Part shown: positions 39,576-47,976 of the stretch, in pieces
How positions within the stretch are numbered: position 1 is the stretch's first letter
How the letters are laid out: each line of letters opens with the position of its first letter
Source of the DNA: JBBSDP01 sp038240605
GTDB taxonomy: Bacteria > Planctomycetota > Phycisphaerae > Tepidisphaerales > Tepidisphaeraceae
Reading direction: 5' to 3'
Assembly (NCBI GenBank): GCA_038240605.1
Contig: JBBSDP010000002.1
Location: forward strand, 62,001-126,000
Length of the DNA stretch: 64,000 nt
Position numbers and translations under genes: made by a program
Notes under the pieces: model-generated
The model's input: the letters and a program-made list of their open reading frames with translations, nothing else
Told to the model about the DNA's origin: nothing
Databases searched by the model: none

Positions 39576-41519
39576 CTATATCCACAATTTCAGTTTCAAG
39601 AAGTCGATGAGGCGGTGCGTCCAGATCCAGGCCAGGGGCTTTTTGGCGACGTTGACGCGGGCCTCGCCGGACATGCCGGGACGCCAGGTGCCGGGATGCC
39701 TGGCCTTCACGGTCCCATAAACACGGAAGGAATTGGCCCCTTCCTTGGGGTCGGGGAGCGGCACGATGCGCTGGACAACCAGGTCGTATTTGTCGTCGGG
39801 CAGCGCGTTGGTTGCGAGGCGGCCTTCACTGCCGACCCGGATGTCCTGCACATCGCGGTCGGCGACGCTCAGCTCGGCGCGGAGGTCGTCGGGGTCGCCC
39901 AGCTCGAAGAGGACATCGCCGGTCTTGACGGTCGCGTTCTGCTTGTCTTCGAAGTCACCCTTGAGGACTTCCAGGTCCTGCGGGGCGACGATCTTCGCAT
40001 GGTCGATCTGGTACTGGAGGTAGTCGGCCTCGGCCTGGGCTTCGTCGCGCTCGTCGAGGGCCATCTTCTCTTCGGCGGTCTTGTCTTCGGCGCGATACTT
40101 GGCGGCTTCCTTGGCCTTGGCATTGGCCTGAGCCATCGCCTTGGCCAGCTCGATCTTCTTGTCGTACGAATCCAGCTCGAGCAGGACGGTCCCCTTACGA
40201 ACCTTGTCGCCGGGGCGGACGCGCTCGCCGTTGGGCAGCGTGCCGATCGCGACGATGCGGCCGTCGTACGGGGCACACAGGGCAAACTTGGATTGCGGCG
40301 CAAATTGGAACGGCGCGCTCACGTGGTACATCGGGCGGATGACGAACAATAGCACGATCGCGACCGCCACCAGCACGCCGACCAGCTTGCCGAGCATGTG
40401 GCGCGGGCCAATGAGCATCTTCGCGGCCTCGCGCGTGCTCAGCCCCACCTTGGTGATCAGCCAGCGGTCGTTCTGGTAGCGGTCGTATAGCTGCGGCGCG
40501 AGCAGATCGACCGCAACGGCCAGCGCACTGGCGACGTTGGGCCCGAGTTTGCCGGTGGGAAATTCCAGCGTGACGACGCCAATCACCTCGTCGCGACGCC
40601 GCAGCGGGAGCGACAGGACGGCGTTACCGCCCTGAACACGCGAGAGTGCGGCCGCATCGCGGGTGACGTTGTCGGTGCGTTCGCCGTTGGGATCGAACTG
40701 TACCAGGTCGTCCTGGTCGGCGCACTCTTCCATCACGCGCTCGAGCTGGACGATCAATTCCTGTTTCTTGTCGAACTCCTCGGTGTGAGACAGGGCCTTG
40801 ACGCGGATGTTGCGGCCCTTGAGCCAGCCGAGCGAGACGCGCGACGCGTGGGCGCGAGTCGCCAGCTCGTTACAAAGGCCCATCGTCGCCGAAGCGAATC
40901 CTTCCGCGGTCGCCACCGAGGTCGAGAGCTGAAGGACGTGCTGGTGGCTTTGGGCGATCAGCCGGGCCTGCTCGGAGGAACGGCGAAGCGTGAACAGCTC
41001 AAAATACCCCGCGACAAGCTGCATGGAATTGAGTCGTTGCTTGGCGCGTTCCACGTCGCGGCAGCGGGCGATGACGGCCGATACCGCCACGATCTCCCCT
41101 TCGTTACGCAGCAGCGTGATCAGGCAGAACTGCGATTCGATCGAGTCGCCGGCGGTCATCCCTAGATCGATCGCCCCGTCCTTCGCCTGCTGGATGCAGG
41201 GGCGCACGAGTTCCTGGAACGCGGTGACGGCGGCGCTGCGCGTCTGCTCGTCGCTTTCGTCGTTGCGGATATGGGCGAGGACTCGGAGCCCAACTTTGTC
41301 CTGGCCGCGCTCGATGAGGAACCCGGTCGCTTCCGTGCCGGCAACGGTGGTCGCCTGGGCGGTGATCAGCTCGGAGATGAACGCGGGGAGGTTGGGGGCA
41401 TCGATCAGGCGCTGCGCGATCTGCGACCGCGCGCCGGCCTGCTGGCCCTGCACGATGCCCTGGGTGCTGGTGTTCTGTTCCGAACCCTGCGAAGACGGCT
41501 CAACGATGCCTGATGCCAC
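39576..41519 (-). CDS. GAF-containing HlyD-type periplasmic adaptor
   Basis: A 647-residue protein. The cytoplasmic N-terminal half has two GAF-like regions (about 40-175 and 200-345; the second has VLSLPLRRRDEVIGVVTLEF). A single transmembrane helix follows (about 375-394, LVGVLVAVAIVLLFVI), then a periplasmic HlyD/adaptor domain (about 400-640) with lipoyl-like FALCAPYDGRIVAIGTLPNGERVRPGDKV, an alpha-hairpin rich in Ala/Glu/Lys and the closing barrel strand. So a cytoplasmic ligand-sensing module is joined to a periplasmic export adaptor. The start is a GTG at 41519 with GAGG 8 bases upstream; no ATG start fits. Second gene of the cluster. Confidence 0.85.
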   Translation of the reverse strand: MASGIVEPSSQGSEQNTSTQGIVQGQQAGARSQIAQRLIDAPNLPAFISELITAQATTVAGTEATGFLIERGQDKVGLRVLAHIRNDESDEQTRSAAVTAFQELVRPCIQQAKDGAIDLGMTAGDSIESQFCLITLLRNEGEIVAVSAVIARCRDVERAKQRLNSMQLVAGYFELFTLRRSSEQARLIAQSHQHVLQLSTSVATAEGFASATMGLCNELATRAHASRVSLGWLKGRNIRVKALSHTEEFDKKQELIVQLERVMEECADQDDLVQFDPNGERTDNVTRDAAALSRVQGGNAVLSLPLRRRDEVIGVVTLEFPTGKLGPNVASALAVAVDLLAPQLYDRYQNDRWLITKVGLSTREAAKMLIGPRHMLGKLVGVLVAVAIVLLFVIRPMYHVSAPFQFAPQSKFALCAPYDGRIVAIGTLPNGERVRPGDKVRKGTVLLELDSYDKKIELAKAMAQANAKAKEAAKYRAEDKTAEEKMALDERDEAQAEADYLQYQIDHAKIVAPQDLEVLKGDFEDKQNATVKTGDVLFELGDPDDLRAELSVADRDVQDIRVGSEGRLATNALPDDKYDLVVQRIVPLPDPKEGANSFRVYGTVKARHPGTWRPGMSGEARVNVAKKPLAWIWTHRLIDFLKLKLWI

Positions 41520-41616
41520 GGTGCAACCTCACTTAAGACTCTCGACCCACACGCAAACGGGCGTGACACCTGATCGGTCACGCGCCGCCACGACTGAGCC
41601 GCGGTTATGATTCCCT

Positions 41617-42474
41617 CTATCGCGCGTCCGCCACGTTCTCCGGGGACTTCACCTGAATCTGTTCGCCTGGCTGACGGCCCGACGGGTTTGCCATTTGCAG
41701 CCGCACGAGCTGCGTACCGCTCCGCGCGTCGGCCACGGGATCGATGAAGATCACGTCCGCTGTAGACCAACCATCGGCCTCGGCATAACGCACTTGCAAC
41801 GGCTGCTGCCTCCGCAGGCTCATCACTTCGGGCTTGGGCAGATTGACCTCGATCCAGACCGGATCGTTCTTCACGACGGTCATCGAGGGCTTGGCGCCAT
41901 CGCTCGACGGGGCCTCGCCGACGTGCGTGTTGATCTTCTTTACGACCCCATCGGTCTGGCTGACGAGCCGTTTCAGCTTGATCTTCGCCTCTTCGGCAAC
42001 GAGCTCGGCTTTCGCCTTTGCCTGTTCCTGGGCGGCGAGGCGAATGCGGATCTCTCCGATCACCGCCGCCAGCTTAGCCTCTTCCAGCTCGCTTTCACCG
42101 AGGACCTTTTCGTCGAACATGCGCTGCTTGCGTTTGAATTCGACGACCTTGGAGTCATAGTCCGCCTTGGCGGCTTCGACCTGGAGTGCCGAGTTGGCCT
42201 CCAGCTCGAGCTTCATTTTCTCCGCCTCTTCGACCGTCGTGTCCTGGACCGCCAGAACCTGGCCCTTCTTGACCGCATCTCCCTCTTTGACCGATTCCTC
42301 GACGACGATGCCCGGTCCGCTGAAGACCAGGTCGCGCTGCTCCGACGGCTTGGTGATTCCCTGATGGACCGATTTATCGGACGCGGCGGCAGCCGCGGGG
42401 CGCGCGGTCCACGCGGTCGATGCGGCACAAAGGGCGATCGCGGCAGCGCCGCGGTGGGTCCAGTTCATCTGCAT
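41617..42474 (-). CDS. HlyD-family periplasmic adaptor subunit
   Basis: A 285-residue secreted adaptor. Signal peptide 1-31 (hydrophobic core AAIALCAASTAWTA, cleavage near AAAAAS). A lipoyl-like barrel half (VVEESVKEGDAVKKGQVLAV) precedes a long alpha-hairpin coiled coil (about 80-185), followed by a barrel half with VKKINTHVGEAP and WIEVNLPKPEVMSL. Such adaptors bridge inner-membrane pumps and outer-membrane channels. It is the first gene of the four-gene minus-strand cluster. ATG 42474 gives the signal; ATG 42468 is also possible. The 496 bp upstream region separates it from the transhydrogenase operon. Confidence 0.85.
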   Translation of the reverse strand: MQMNWTHRGAAAIALCAASTAWTARPAAAAASDKSVHQGITKPSEQRDLVFSGPGIVVEESVKEGDAVKKGQVLAVQDTTVEEAEKMKLELEANSALQVEAAKADYDSKVVEFKRKQRMFDEKVLGESELEEAKLAAVIGEIRIRLAAQEQAKAKAELVAEEAKIKLKRLVSQTDGVVKKINTHVGEAPSSDGAKPSMTVVKNDPVWIEVNLPKPEVMSLRRQQPLQVRYAEADGWSTADVIFIDPVADARSGTQLVRLQMANPSGRQPGEQIQVKSPENVADAR

Positions 42475-42970
42475 GCTCGTAACATCCTCTTGAGACGTTG
42501 CCGTTGCGAAATTGCCGAAACCCCGTCTAAAAGACGGTCCGAATCAGCCTACGGACCGCACGGCGCCCCTGCCGCTGCCCATAAACCGCTTGTCGAACGA
42601 CAGGGCGTGGCCCCAATTGGGGCCCTGCCCTGACTTATGCAGGATCGACACCCGGTACCGGGAGCCTTTAGAACCGCCTTATTATGCCAAACAACTAACG
42701 TTCGTCCAACGCCATTCTCAGTCTGCCCGACGTCCAACATCGTGACAAGACCCACAGTTATCGCATCAATGACCGAATTAAGCCTCGCGCTGCCCGCAGA
42801 CTGACGATCAAACCTGTACGGAACCGCGTTAGTGGGGGTTCAGAGATCATCTTCAACGATCAGCAGAGTGGCGAACGCGACGGGAAAACTTACACTGTTC
42901 GCCCTACTGCGGTGTTGCGAGGCGGTCGGAAGCTGGCGCAAGCTTCAAGCAGTCGGCGGGACACGTTCGG
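42475..42970. other. Divergent intergenic region between the export cluster and pntAA
   Basis: A 496 bp gap with promoters for both directions expected. It holds the hairpin 42601-42631. No gene is credible: all frames give short, low-complexity peptides. No clear -35/-10 was recognised. Confidence 0.5.
42601..42631. other. Large hairpin in the divergent region upstream of the export cluster
   Basis: CAGGGC-GTGGCCCC and GGGGCC-CTGCCCTG form a 12-14 bp imperfect stem around an AATT loop. No T-run follows on either strand, so a terminator is unlikely; a 5' leader structure for the adaptor gene is possible. Confidence 0.5.
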
Positions 42971-44104
42971 ATGAAACTCTTCGTACCCAATCAGACCGGA
43001 ACCGGCGAAACACGCGTGGCGATCGTTCCCGCCGTTGCAAGGAAGCTGCTGTCGGCCAACGTTCAGGTCCTGGTCGAAACGGGTGCGGGGCTCAACTCAT
43101 CGCATCGTGATGAAGCGTATCGCACTGCCGGAGCGGCGATCGTAGGGGGCGAGGGGTGGGAACAGGGAGATATCGTCCTCGTCGTCCGCGCTCCGGCGCC
43201 CGAACAGGTCCGGGCCATGCAGGAGGGTGCGGTGTTGATCGGCCTGCTCGCGCCGCAACAGAACCGGGAACTGATCGACGCGCTGGCGGCCCGCAAAGTG
43301 TCGGCGATGTCGATGGAATACCTGCCGCGCATCTCCCGGGCGCAGGCGATGGACGTCCTCAGCTCGCAGGCGAACATTGCCGGCTACAAGGCGGTGATCC
43401 TCGCCGCCGAGCATAGCCCAAAAATCTTCCCCATGCTGATGACCGCCGCCGGCACACTGAGCGCCGCGAAGGTCTTCGTGATCGGCGCGGGCGTGGCCGG
43501 GTTGCAGGCGATCGCAACCGCGCGTCGGCTGGGGGCAATCGTGACCGCGTATGACGTTCGGCCGGCCGTTAAAGAGCAGGTGCAGAGCGTCGGCGCCAAG
43601 TTCCTCGAGCTCCCCCTGGAAACGACGGGCGCGCAGGACTCCGGCGGCTACGCCAAAGAGCTGACGCCCGCACAGCAGCAGAAGCAGCGCGAGCTGATGG
43701 CGCAGGCGGTGATCGACTCGGACGTCGTCATTACCACCGCGGCCATTCCCGGTAAGCCGGCCCCTCGGCTGATTCCCGCGGACGTCGTCGCGCGAATGCA
43801 GCCGGGCGCGGTCATCGTCGACCTCGCCGCCGAATCCGGCGGCAACTGCGAGCTGACCGAGGCGGGCAAGGTAGTCGAGCGCCACGGCGTCACGCTCGTC
43901 GGCATCGCCGACATACCCTCCACCGTGCCGTTTCACGCCAGCCAGGTCTACGCCAACAACCTCTTCAACCTGCTCAAGCTGATGATAAGCAAGGAGGGTG
44001 AGCTGAAGATCGATACGACCGACGAGGTCATCACCGGCGTGCTCCTCACTCACGCCGGCGAGGTGGTGCACCCACGCATCAAGGAGTTGTTCGCCCATGC
44101 CTGA
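42971..44104 (+). CDS. pntAA: NAD(P) transhydrogenase subunit alpha part 1
   Basis: A 377-residue soluble NAD(H)-binding domain I of the proton-translocating transhydrogenase, which makes NADPH at the expense of NADH and the proton gradient. Blocks include NQTGTGETRVAIVPAVARKL, VIGAGVAGLQAIATARRLGA, and AESGGNCELTEAG. The alanine dehydrogenase/PNT fold is complete. It overlaps the next gene by 8 bp, and the complete pntAA-pntAB-pntB order is kept, as in bacteria with a split alpha subunit. Confidence 0.95.
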   Translation: MKLFVPNQTGTGETRVAIVPAVARKLLSANVQVLVETGAGLNSSHRDEAYRTAGAAIVGGEGWEQGDIVLVVRAPAPEQVRAMQEGAVLIGLLAPQQNRELIDALAARKVSAMSMEYLPRISRAQAMDVLSSQANIAGYKAVILAAEHSPKIFPMLMTAAGTLSAAKVFVIGAGVAGLQAIATARRLGAIVTAYDVRPAVKEQVQSVGAKFLELPLETTGAQDSGGYAKELTPAQQQKQRELMAQAVIDSDVVITTAAIPGKPAPRLIPADVVARMQPGAVIVDLAAESGGNCELTEAGKVVERHGVTLVGIADIPSTVPFHASQVYANNLFNLLKLMISKEGELKIDTTDEVITGVLLTHAGEVVHPRIKELFAHA

Positions 44105-44387
44105 TTTCAGTTCCGACCTATACGTATTCCTCCTCGCCGCCTTTCTCGGGTTGGAGGTGATCCGGCGCGTCAGCCCCCTGCTACACACGCCGTTGATGTC
44201 CCTCACTAACGCGATCTCCGCGATCAGCGTGATCGCGGCGATCGAGCTGGCCGGCGCCCGGCGGACGACGCTGGCGACGGTGCTGGGCACGCTGGCGGTC
44301 GCCGCCGCCTCGACGAACATCGTCGGCGGGTTCCTCATCACCGACCGGATGCTGCGGATGTTCAAGAAGCGCGAGGTGAAGCGGTGA
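44097..44387 (+). CDS. pntAB: NAD(P) transhydrogenase subunit alpha part 2
   Basis: A 96-residue membrane subunit supplying the first part of domain II: three to four helices (LYVFLLAAFLGLEVIRRV, TPLMSLTNAISAISVIAAI, VLGTLAVAAASTNIVGGF). TPLMSLTNAISAI is the conserved proton-channel loop region. It overlaps pntAA by 8 bp and pntB by 4 bp, so translation is coupled. Confidence 0.94.
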   Translation: MPDFSSDLYVFLLAAFLGLEVIRRVSPLLHTPLMSLTNAISAISVIAAIELAGARRTTLATVLGTLAVAAASTNIVGGFLITDRMLRMFKKREVKR

Positions 44388-45823
44388 GCTTCTTCCTGCT
44401 GGCTATCACGCGCGAATCCGAGCGGGCCACACTCAACGACGTGCTGGCGACGACGTTCTTCATCACTGCGTCGGCGTTGTTCGTGCTGGCGCTCAAGTGG
44501 CTCAGCGCTGCCCAGACGGCGCGTCGCGGCAACATCGCGGGCGAAGTGGGGATGGCGCTGGCGATCATCGGCGCGCTGCTCCATCACGACGTCGTCAGCT
44601 ACCAGTGGATCATCGTCGGCTTCCTGGCCGGCGCGCTGATCGGCGCGCCGATGGCAATCTGGATGCCGATGACCGCCGTCCCGCAGCGGACCGCCCTCTC
44701 CCATGCGTTCGGCGCGCTGGCAGCGGCGCTGGTGGGCACGGCGCACTATTACCTCTTCGACCTGCACGCGGCGCCGCCAACGTCGCTGGAGATGGGGTTC
44801 CTGTGCCTGGAGGTGCTGCTCGGCGGACTGACGTTCACCGGGAGCCTCATGGCGTTCGGCAAGCTCCAGGAACTGCTGCCGACGCGCCCGATGATCTACA
44901 AGAACCAGAACGTCTACAACCTCGTGCTGCTCGCTTTGGCGGCGGCGTGCGGCGTGGCGCTGACCGTCCATCCCCAATGGTCTTTGCTGTTCCCGATTCT
45001 GCTGCTGCTGTCGCTGGCGTTCGGCGTCTTGCTGATCCTCCCGATCGGCGGGGCGGATATGCCCACCGTCATCGCCCTGCTCAACAGCTACGCGGGTTTG
45101 TCCGCGAGCATGATGGGGTTCGTGCTCAACAGCAAACTGCTCATCATCGCCGGCGCACTCGACGGCGCCAGCGGGTTCATCCTCAGCATCATCATGTGCC
45201 GCGCGATGAACCGGAGCTTCACGAACGTGCTCTTCGGCGCGTTCGGACAGATCCAGCCCTCGACGGCCGCTGTCGGCGAGAAGCGCCCGGTGCGTTCCGC
45301 CGCCCCCGAAGAAGTGGCGCAGATCCTCGAGGGTGCTCAGAACGTGATCATCATCCCCGGCTACGGGATGGCGGTCGCCCAGGCACAGCACAAGGTGCGC
45401 GAGCTGTACGATCAGCTCACGCGCCGGGGCGTCGGCGTGCGGTTCGCGATCCACCCGGTGGCAGGCCGGATGCCCGGTCACATGAACGTGCTGCTCGCGG
45501 AGGCGGAGATCCCCTACGACAAGCTGGTGGAGATGGATGAGATCAACCCGGATTTCCCGCAGGCCGACGTGGCCCTGGTGATCGGCGCCAACGATGTCGT
45601 CAACCCCGCGGCCCGTCACGACAAGGGCTCGCCGATCTACGGCATGCCGATCCTCAACGCCGACAAGGCCAAGACCGTTATCGCCATCAAGCGCTCGATG
45701 AACCCGGGCTTCGCGGGGATCGAGAACGAGCTGTACACGCTCGACCACACCCTCATGCTTTTCGGCGATGCAAAGGCCGTCATCAGCGCCACGGCCAAGG
45801 AGCTGGCGGACAACAAACACTGA
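44384..45823 (+). CDS. pntB: NAD(P) transhydrogenase subunit beta
   Basis: A 479-residue subunit with the remaining membrane helices of domain II (about 1-280) and the NADP(H)-binding domain III (about 295-479). The latter shows VIIIPGYGMAVAQAQHKVREL, VRFAIHPVAGRMPGHMNVLLAEA, and NDVVNPAARHDKGSPIYGMPIL, all typical. The start is a GTG that overlaps the pntAB stop (GTGA). The operon has no other gene; a GC hairpin follows the stop. Confidence 0.95.
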   Translation: MSFFLLAITRESERATLNDVLATTFFITASALFVLALKWLSAAQTARRGNIAGEVGMALAIIGALLHHDVVSYQWIIVGFLAGALIGAPMAIWMPMTAVPQRTALSHAFGALAAALVGTAHYYLFDLHAAPPTSLEMGFLCLEVLLGGLTFTGSLMAFGKLQELLPTRPMIYKNQNVYNLVLLALAAACGVALTVHPQWSLLFPILLLLSLAFGVLLILPIGGADMPTVIALLNSYAGLSASMMGFVLNSKLLIIAGALDGASGFILSIIMCRAMNRSFTNVLFGAFGQIQPSTAAVGEKRPVRSAAPEEVAQILEGAQNVIIIPGYGMAVAQAQHKVRELYDQLTRRGVGVRFAIHPVAGRMPGHMNVLLAEAEIPYDKLVEMDEINPDFPQADVALVIGANDVVNPAARHDKGSPIYGMPILNADKAKTVIAIKRSMNPGFAGIENELYTLDHTLMLFGDAKAVISATAKELADNKH

Positions 45824-45830
45824 ACGACGA

Positions 45831-45847
45831 CACGCCGTCGCGGCGTG
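45831..45847 (+). other. GC hairpin after pntB
   Basis: CACGCCG-TCG-CGGCGTG forms a 7 bp stem 8 bases after the pntB stop. No T-run follows, so a classical intrinsic terminator cannot be claimed; it may stabilise the 3' end or aid termination with Rho. Confidence 0.4.
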
Positions 45848-46093
45848 CCAACTGCTGAGCGATCCTCATTTCCACGCAAAGTCCCGGTGGGTGCTTGCCG
45901 ATGATGCGGGTATATCACGCGCCCAAATCATTGCGAACCGCGCTTACCCCTCTCAGCCCCGCCACACCCTTCGCCCGCACCAGTGTTTGTCGACGATAAC
46001 GCCTCCTGGCGCGCCGCTTGCAAACATCCCTCCTACAATGGTCCGTTCTCGCCAGCGCACCGGGCGCTCGGCCCCTTCACGAAAGGTCCGACG

Positions 46094-46348
46094 ATGACCA
46101 AGATGCAGACCGCTGAACGCCCCGTCATTTCCCCCGCTCAGCCGGCGGACGACCTCTCCAAACTAATCGTCCAATCGGTGAAGCGAGAGACTGGCGATGT
46201 GGTGCGCTGCGCGCGGGTCTTTGCGGACCGTTATCGGTGCAACTGGTGGTTTGGGGACGGGCTGTTCGAACCGACGAGGGTTCGACGCAGCGCATTCCTT
46301 CGCGCCACTATGACGGCGGACGGGCTGCTCCTCGAAGAGCTCACTTAA
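46094..46348 (+). CDS. Small hypothetical protein
   Basis: An 84-residue protein with a disordered start and a conserved-looking C-terminal block RCARVFADRYRCNWWFGDGLFEPTRVRRSAFLRAT. Small proteins ending with RxNWW patterns occur in planctomycetes, but no family is certain. No signal peptide. ATG 46094 gives a sensible length; an earlier in-frame ATG at 45983 reads through low-value sequence. Its stop (46346-46348) overlaps the stop region of the convergent candidate selenoprotein gene by 8 bp. Confidence 0.5.
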   Translation: MTKMQTAERPVISPAQPADDLSKLIVQSVKRETGDVVRCARVFADRYRCNWWFGDGLFEPTRVRRSAFLRATMTADGLLLEELT

Positions 46349-47546
46349 CCGACTTCACCGCGACTTCGAACGGCTCGGCGCCGTGATGCGCCGACGCCGT
46401 CACCAATTGCAGCAGGCGAATCCTGGCCGGCCCTTTGGCGGTCGCGCCTTCCCACTGGATTGAGCCGACCAATGTTGCCTCAATGAGGTTGGGGTCGGGC
46501 TTGCCGTTGGTGTTGGTCCGACGCAGCGCAACCATTCCATCCAACCGAGCCGTCGCCACACCCGCCTCCACTGATAGAACCTTGGCGCGGACCGATTGGC
46601 GCTCGATCTGGGTGCGCGCGTCATCGGTCGTCTCTTCCGTCTGCGGGTAGAAGCGGTGCAACGGGATCGCCATGACCTCCTTGTCCAACTCCCAGGCTGC
46701 GCCGGGTGCGATCGGGAGGTCCTTCGGCGGAAGGAGCTTTGACCATTCGGCGAGCTCGAGGATGAACCAGTTCTCGGCCGGGAATTCACGCCACGACCAA
46801 TGCGGTGTACCCGTGTGATCGCCACGAGAGATCAGGTGCAACGCCAGATCATCCGCCCCGTGCGGCGGCGCGACCGACGTAACTTTGGGAGCGATGACCG
46901 GATCACCGCGCGGGGTGTCGAGCGCCGCGGCGCTCTTCTCAAGTAGCGACGTCAATTTCTTCACGTCCAGTGCGCTGCCGATGTCCAGGCCGCCCAGCGC
47001 GTGGCCATCAGGCTTGAGGATGTAGACGTGAACGTCGCCGGTGCCCATGTGGGCCTCGGCAAACTCGACGAAAATCCGCTGCTTCTCCGCTTTTTCCTCG
47101 GCGGACACGGCGGTGGACTTGGCCTCGTAATCTTCGTTGGAGGTGTAAACGGGAACGTAATACGCGTTCAGCAGGGCAATCACTTTGTGGTCGGAGAGCG
47201 GACCCGCTCTCATCCCAAATGCGCCCCCTCAGCAGCGTCCGGTGGCGATGCGCCCATCGTGCGTGAAAAGGAAGACCGGGCGGTTGTGCTCCCGGGCAAT
47301 CTTCTCCGCGTCGAGGATCCGCGTCGCCCAGCCAATCTGGTCGAATTTCCGTTCGGCGGGCGAGGCGCTGCACGCTTCCGCCTTCTTCGCGATGTCCGAC
47401 AGGTCGAAGACCGACAGGCCGGGCCGGGCATCGGTGGCAGCCGGCGCCGCACCAGCGCCCTCGACGGCAAGCGACGCCGACGCAAACAGGGCAGCCGCGG
47501 ACGTGATGGCACCCAGAATCAAGCGATTGCGGATGGAATCGTTCAT
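46341..47546 (-). CDS. Candidate selenoprotein: exported thioredoxin-like protein with an in-frame TGA
   Basis: One continuous 402-codon frame (ATG 47546 to stop 46341) is interrupted only by TGA at 47231-47229 (codon 106). Before it: a signal peptide (NRLILGAITSAAALFASASLA) and a thioredoxin-like beta strand, EHNRPVFLFTHDGRIATGRC. After it: GGAFGMRAGPLSDHKVIALLN and YYVPVYTSNEDYE, matching the usual continuation after a CxxC-type site in Trx-like folds (helix ending in DPKVIALLN, then VPV strand). So the UGA lies right at the expected redox centre, next to Cys105, giving a Cys-Sec pair if decoded. A SECIS-like hairpin is 17 bases further on. If not decoded, the gene would be a nonsense pseudogene. 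Function probably periplasmic redox. Confidence 0.55.
47194..47211 (-). promoter_or_regulatory. Putative bacterial SECIS hairpin
   Basis: On the coding (minus) strand GAGAGCG-GGTC-CGCTCTC forms a perfect 7 bp stem with a GGUC loop, starting 17 bases after the in-frame TGA; the first loop G is 24 bases after it. Bacterial SECIS elements typically have a G among the first two loop bases and 16-37 bases between UGA and loop, and the E. coli fdhF loop also contains GGUC. The agreement is good. Confidence 0.5.
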
Positions 47547-47654
47547 AACGCTCTATAGCGGCCAACGGCCCCGCCGTTTGATGTAGATGGGCCGCTCAAC
47601 AATTGATTTACTTTTTCTGGAAATGGGCCGGGGTAGAGGCCGATAGCTGAGGTG

Positions 47655-47921
47655 ATGATCTTCGATGAACCCTACGCCGAGGCGATGATGCGGATTGTCC
47701 TTTATCTGGCGGGCGGACGCCCCGGCGTTCACGTGCGTCGCGGCGAGGTGGCCCACCACTCTACGGTCGATCCCGCCGTAGTCGCTGGCGTGCTCGACTC
47801 GCTCGTCGCGGCTGGGATGCTCCGGCTGGGGGCCACCGATGATCGGATCTGCGCCAGCCCCTCCGCCATCGCCTGGATGCGCAGCCATCCACCCCAATCG
47901 CAGCCCGCCGGCACCTCGTAA
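47655..47921 (+). CDS. Possible small winged-helix-like protein
   Basis: An 88-residue frame with a helical, HTH-like body: AMMRIVLYLAGG, GEVAHHSTVDPAVVAGVLDSLVAAGMLRLG, then a possible wing (ATDDRICAS). The pattern fits a small winged-helix DNA-binding protein. No SD with good spacing is seen (GAGGTG precedes the ATG too closely; GTG 47652 is another option). It lies between the candidate selenoprotein gene and pepF, in the gap between two minus-strand genes, and could be a chance frame. Confidence 0.4.
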   Translation: MIFDEPYAEAMMRIVLYLAGGRPGVHVRRGEVAHHSTVDPAVVAGVLDSLVAAGMLRLGATDDRICASPSAIAWMRSHPPQSQPAGTS

Positions 47922-47976
47922 TATTCCAGCGACCATTCCTGCATATAACGAACGCGCTACGGCTTGATGCACATGC

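Noticed and set aside
43097..45820. A 907-codon minus-strand open frame opposite the pnt operon.
   Set aside because: It is antisense to pntAA-pntAB-pntB, which have clear motifs; the frame is a GC-rich mirror with Arg/His/Asp-rich composition.
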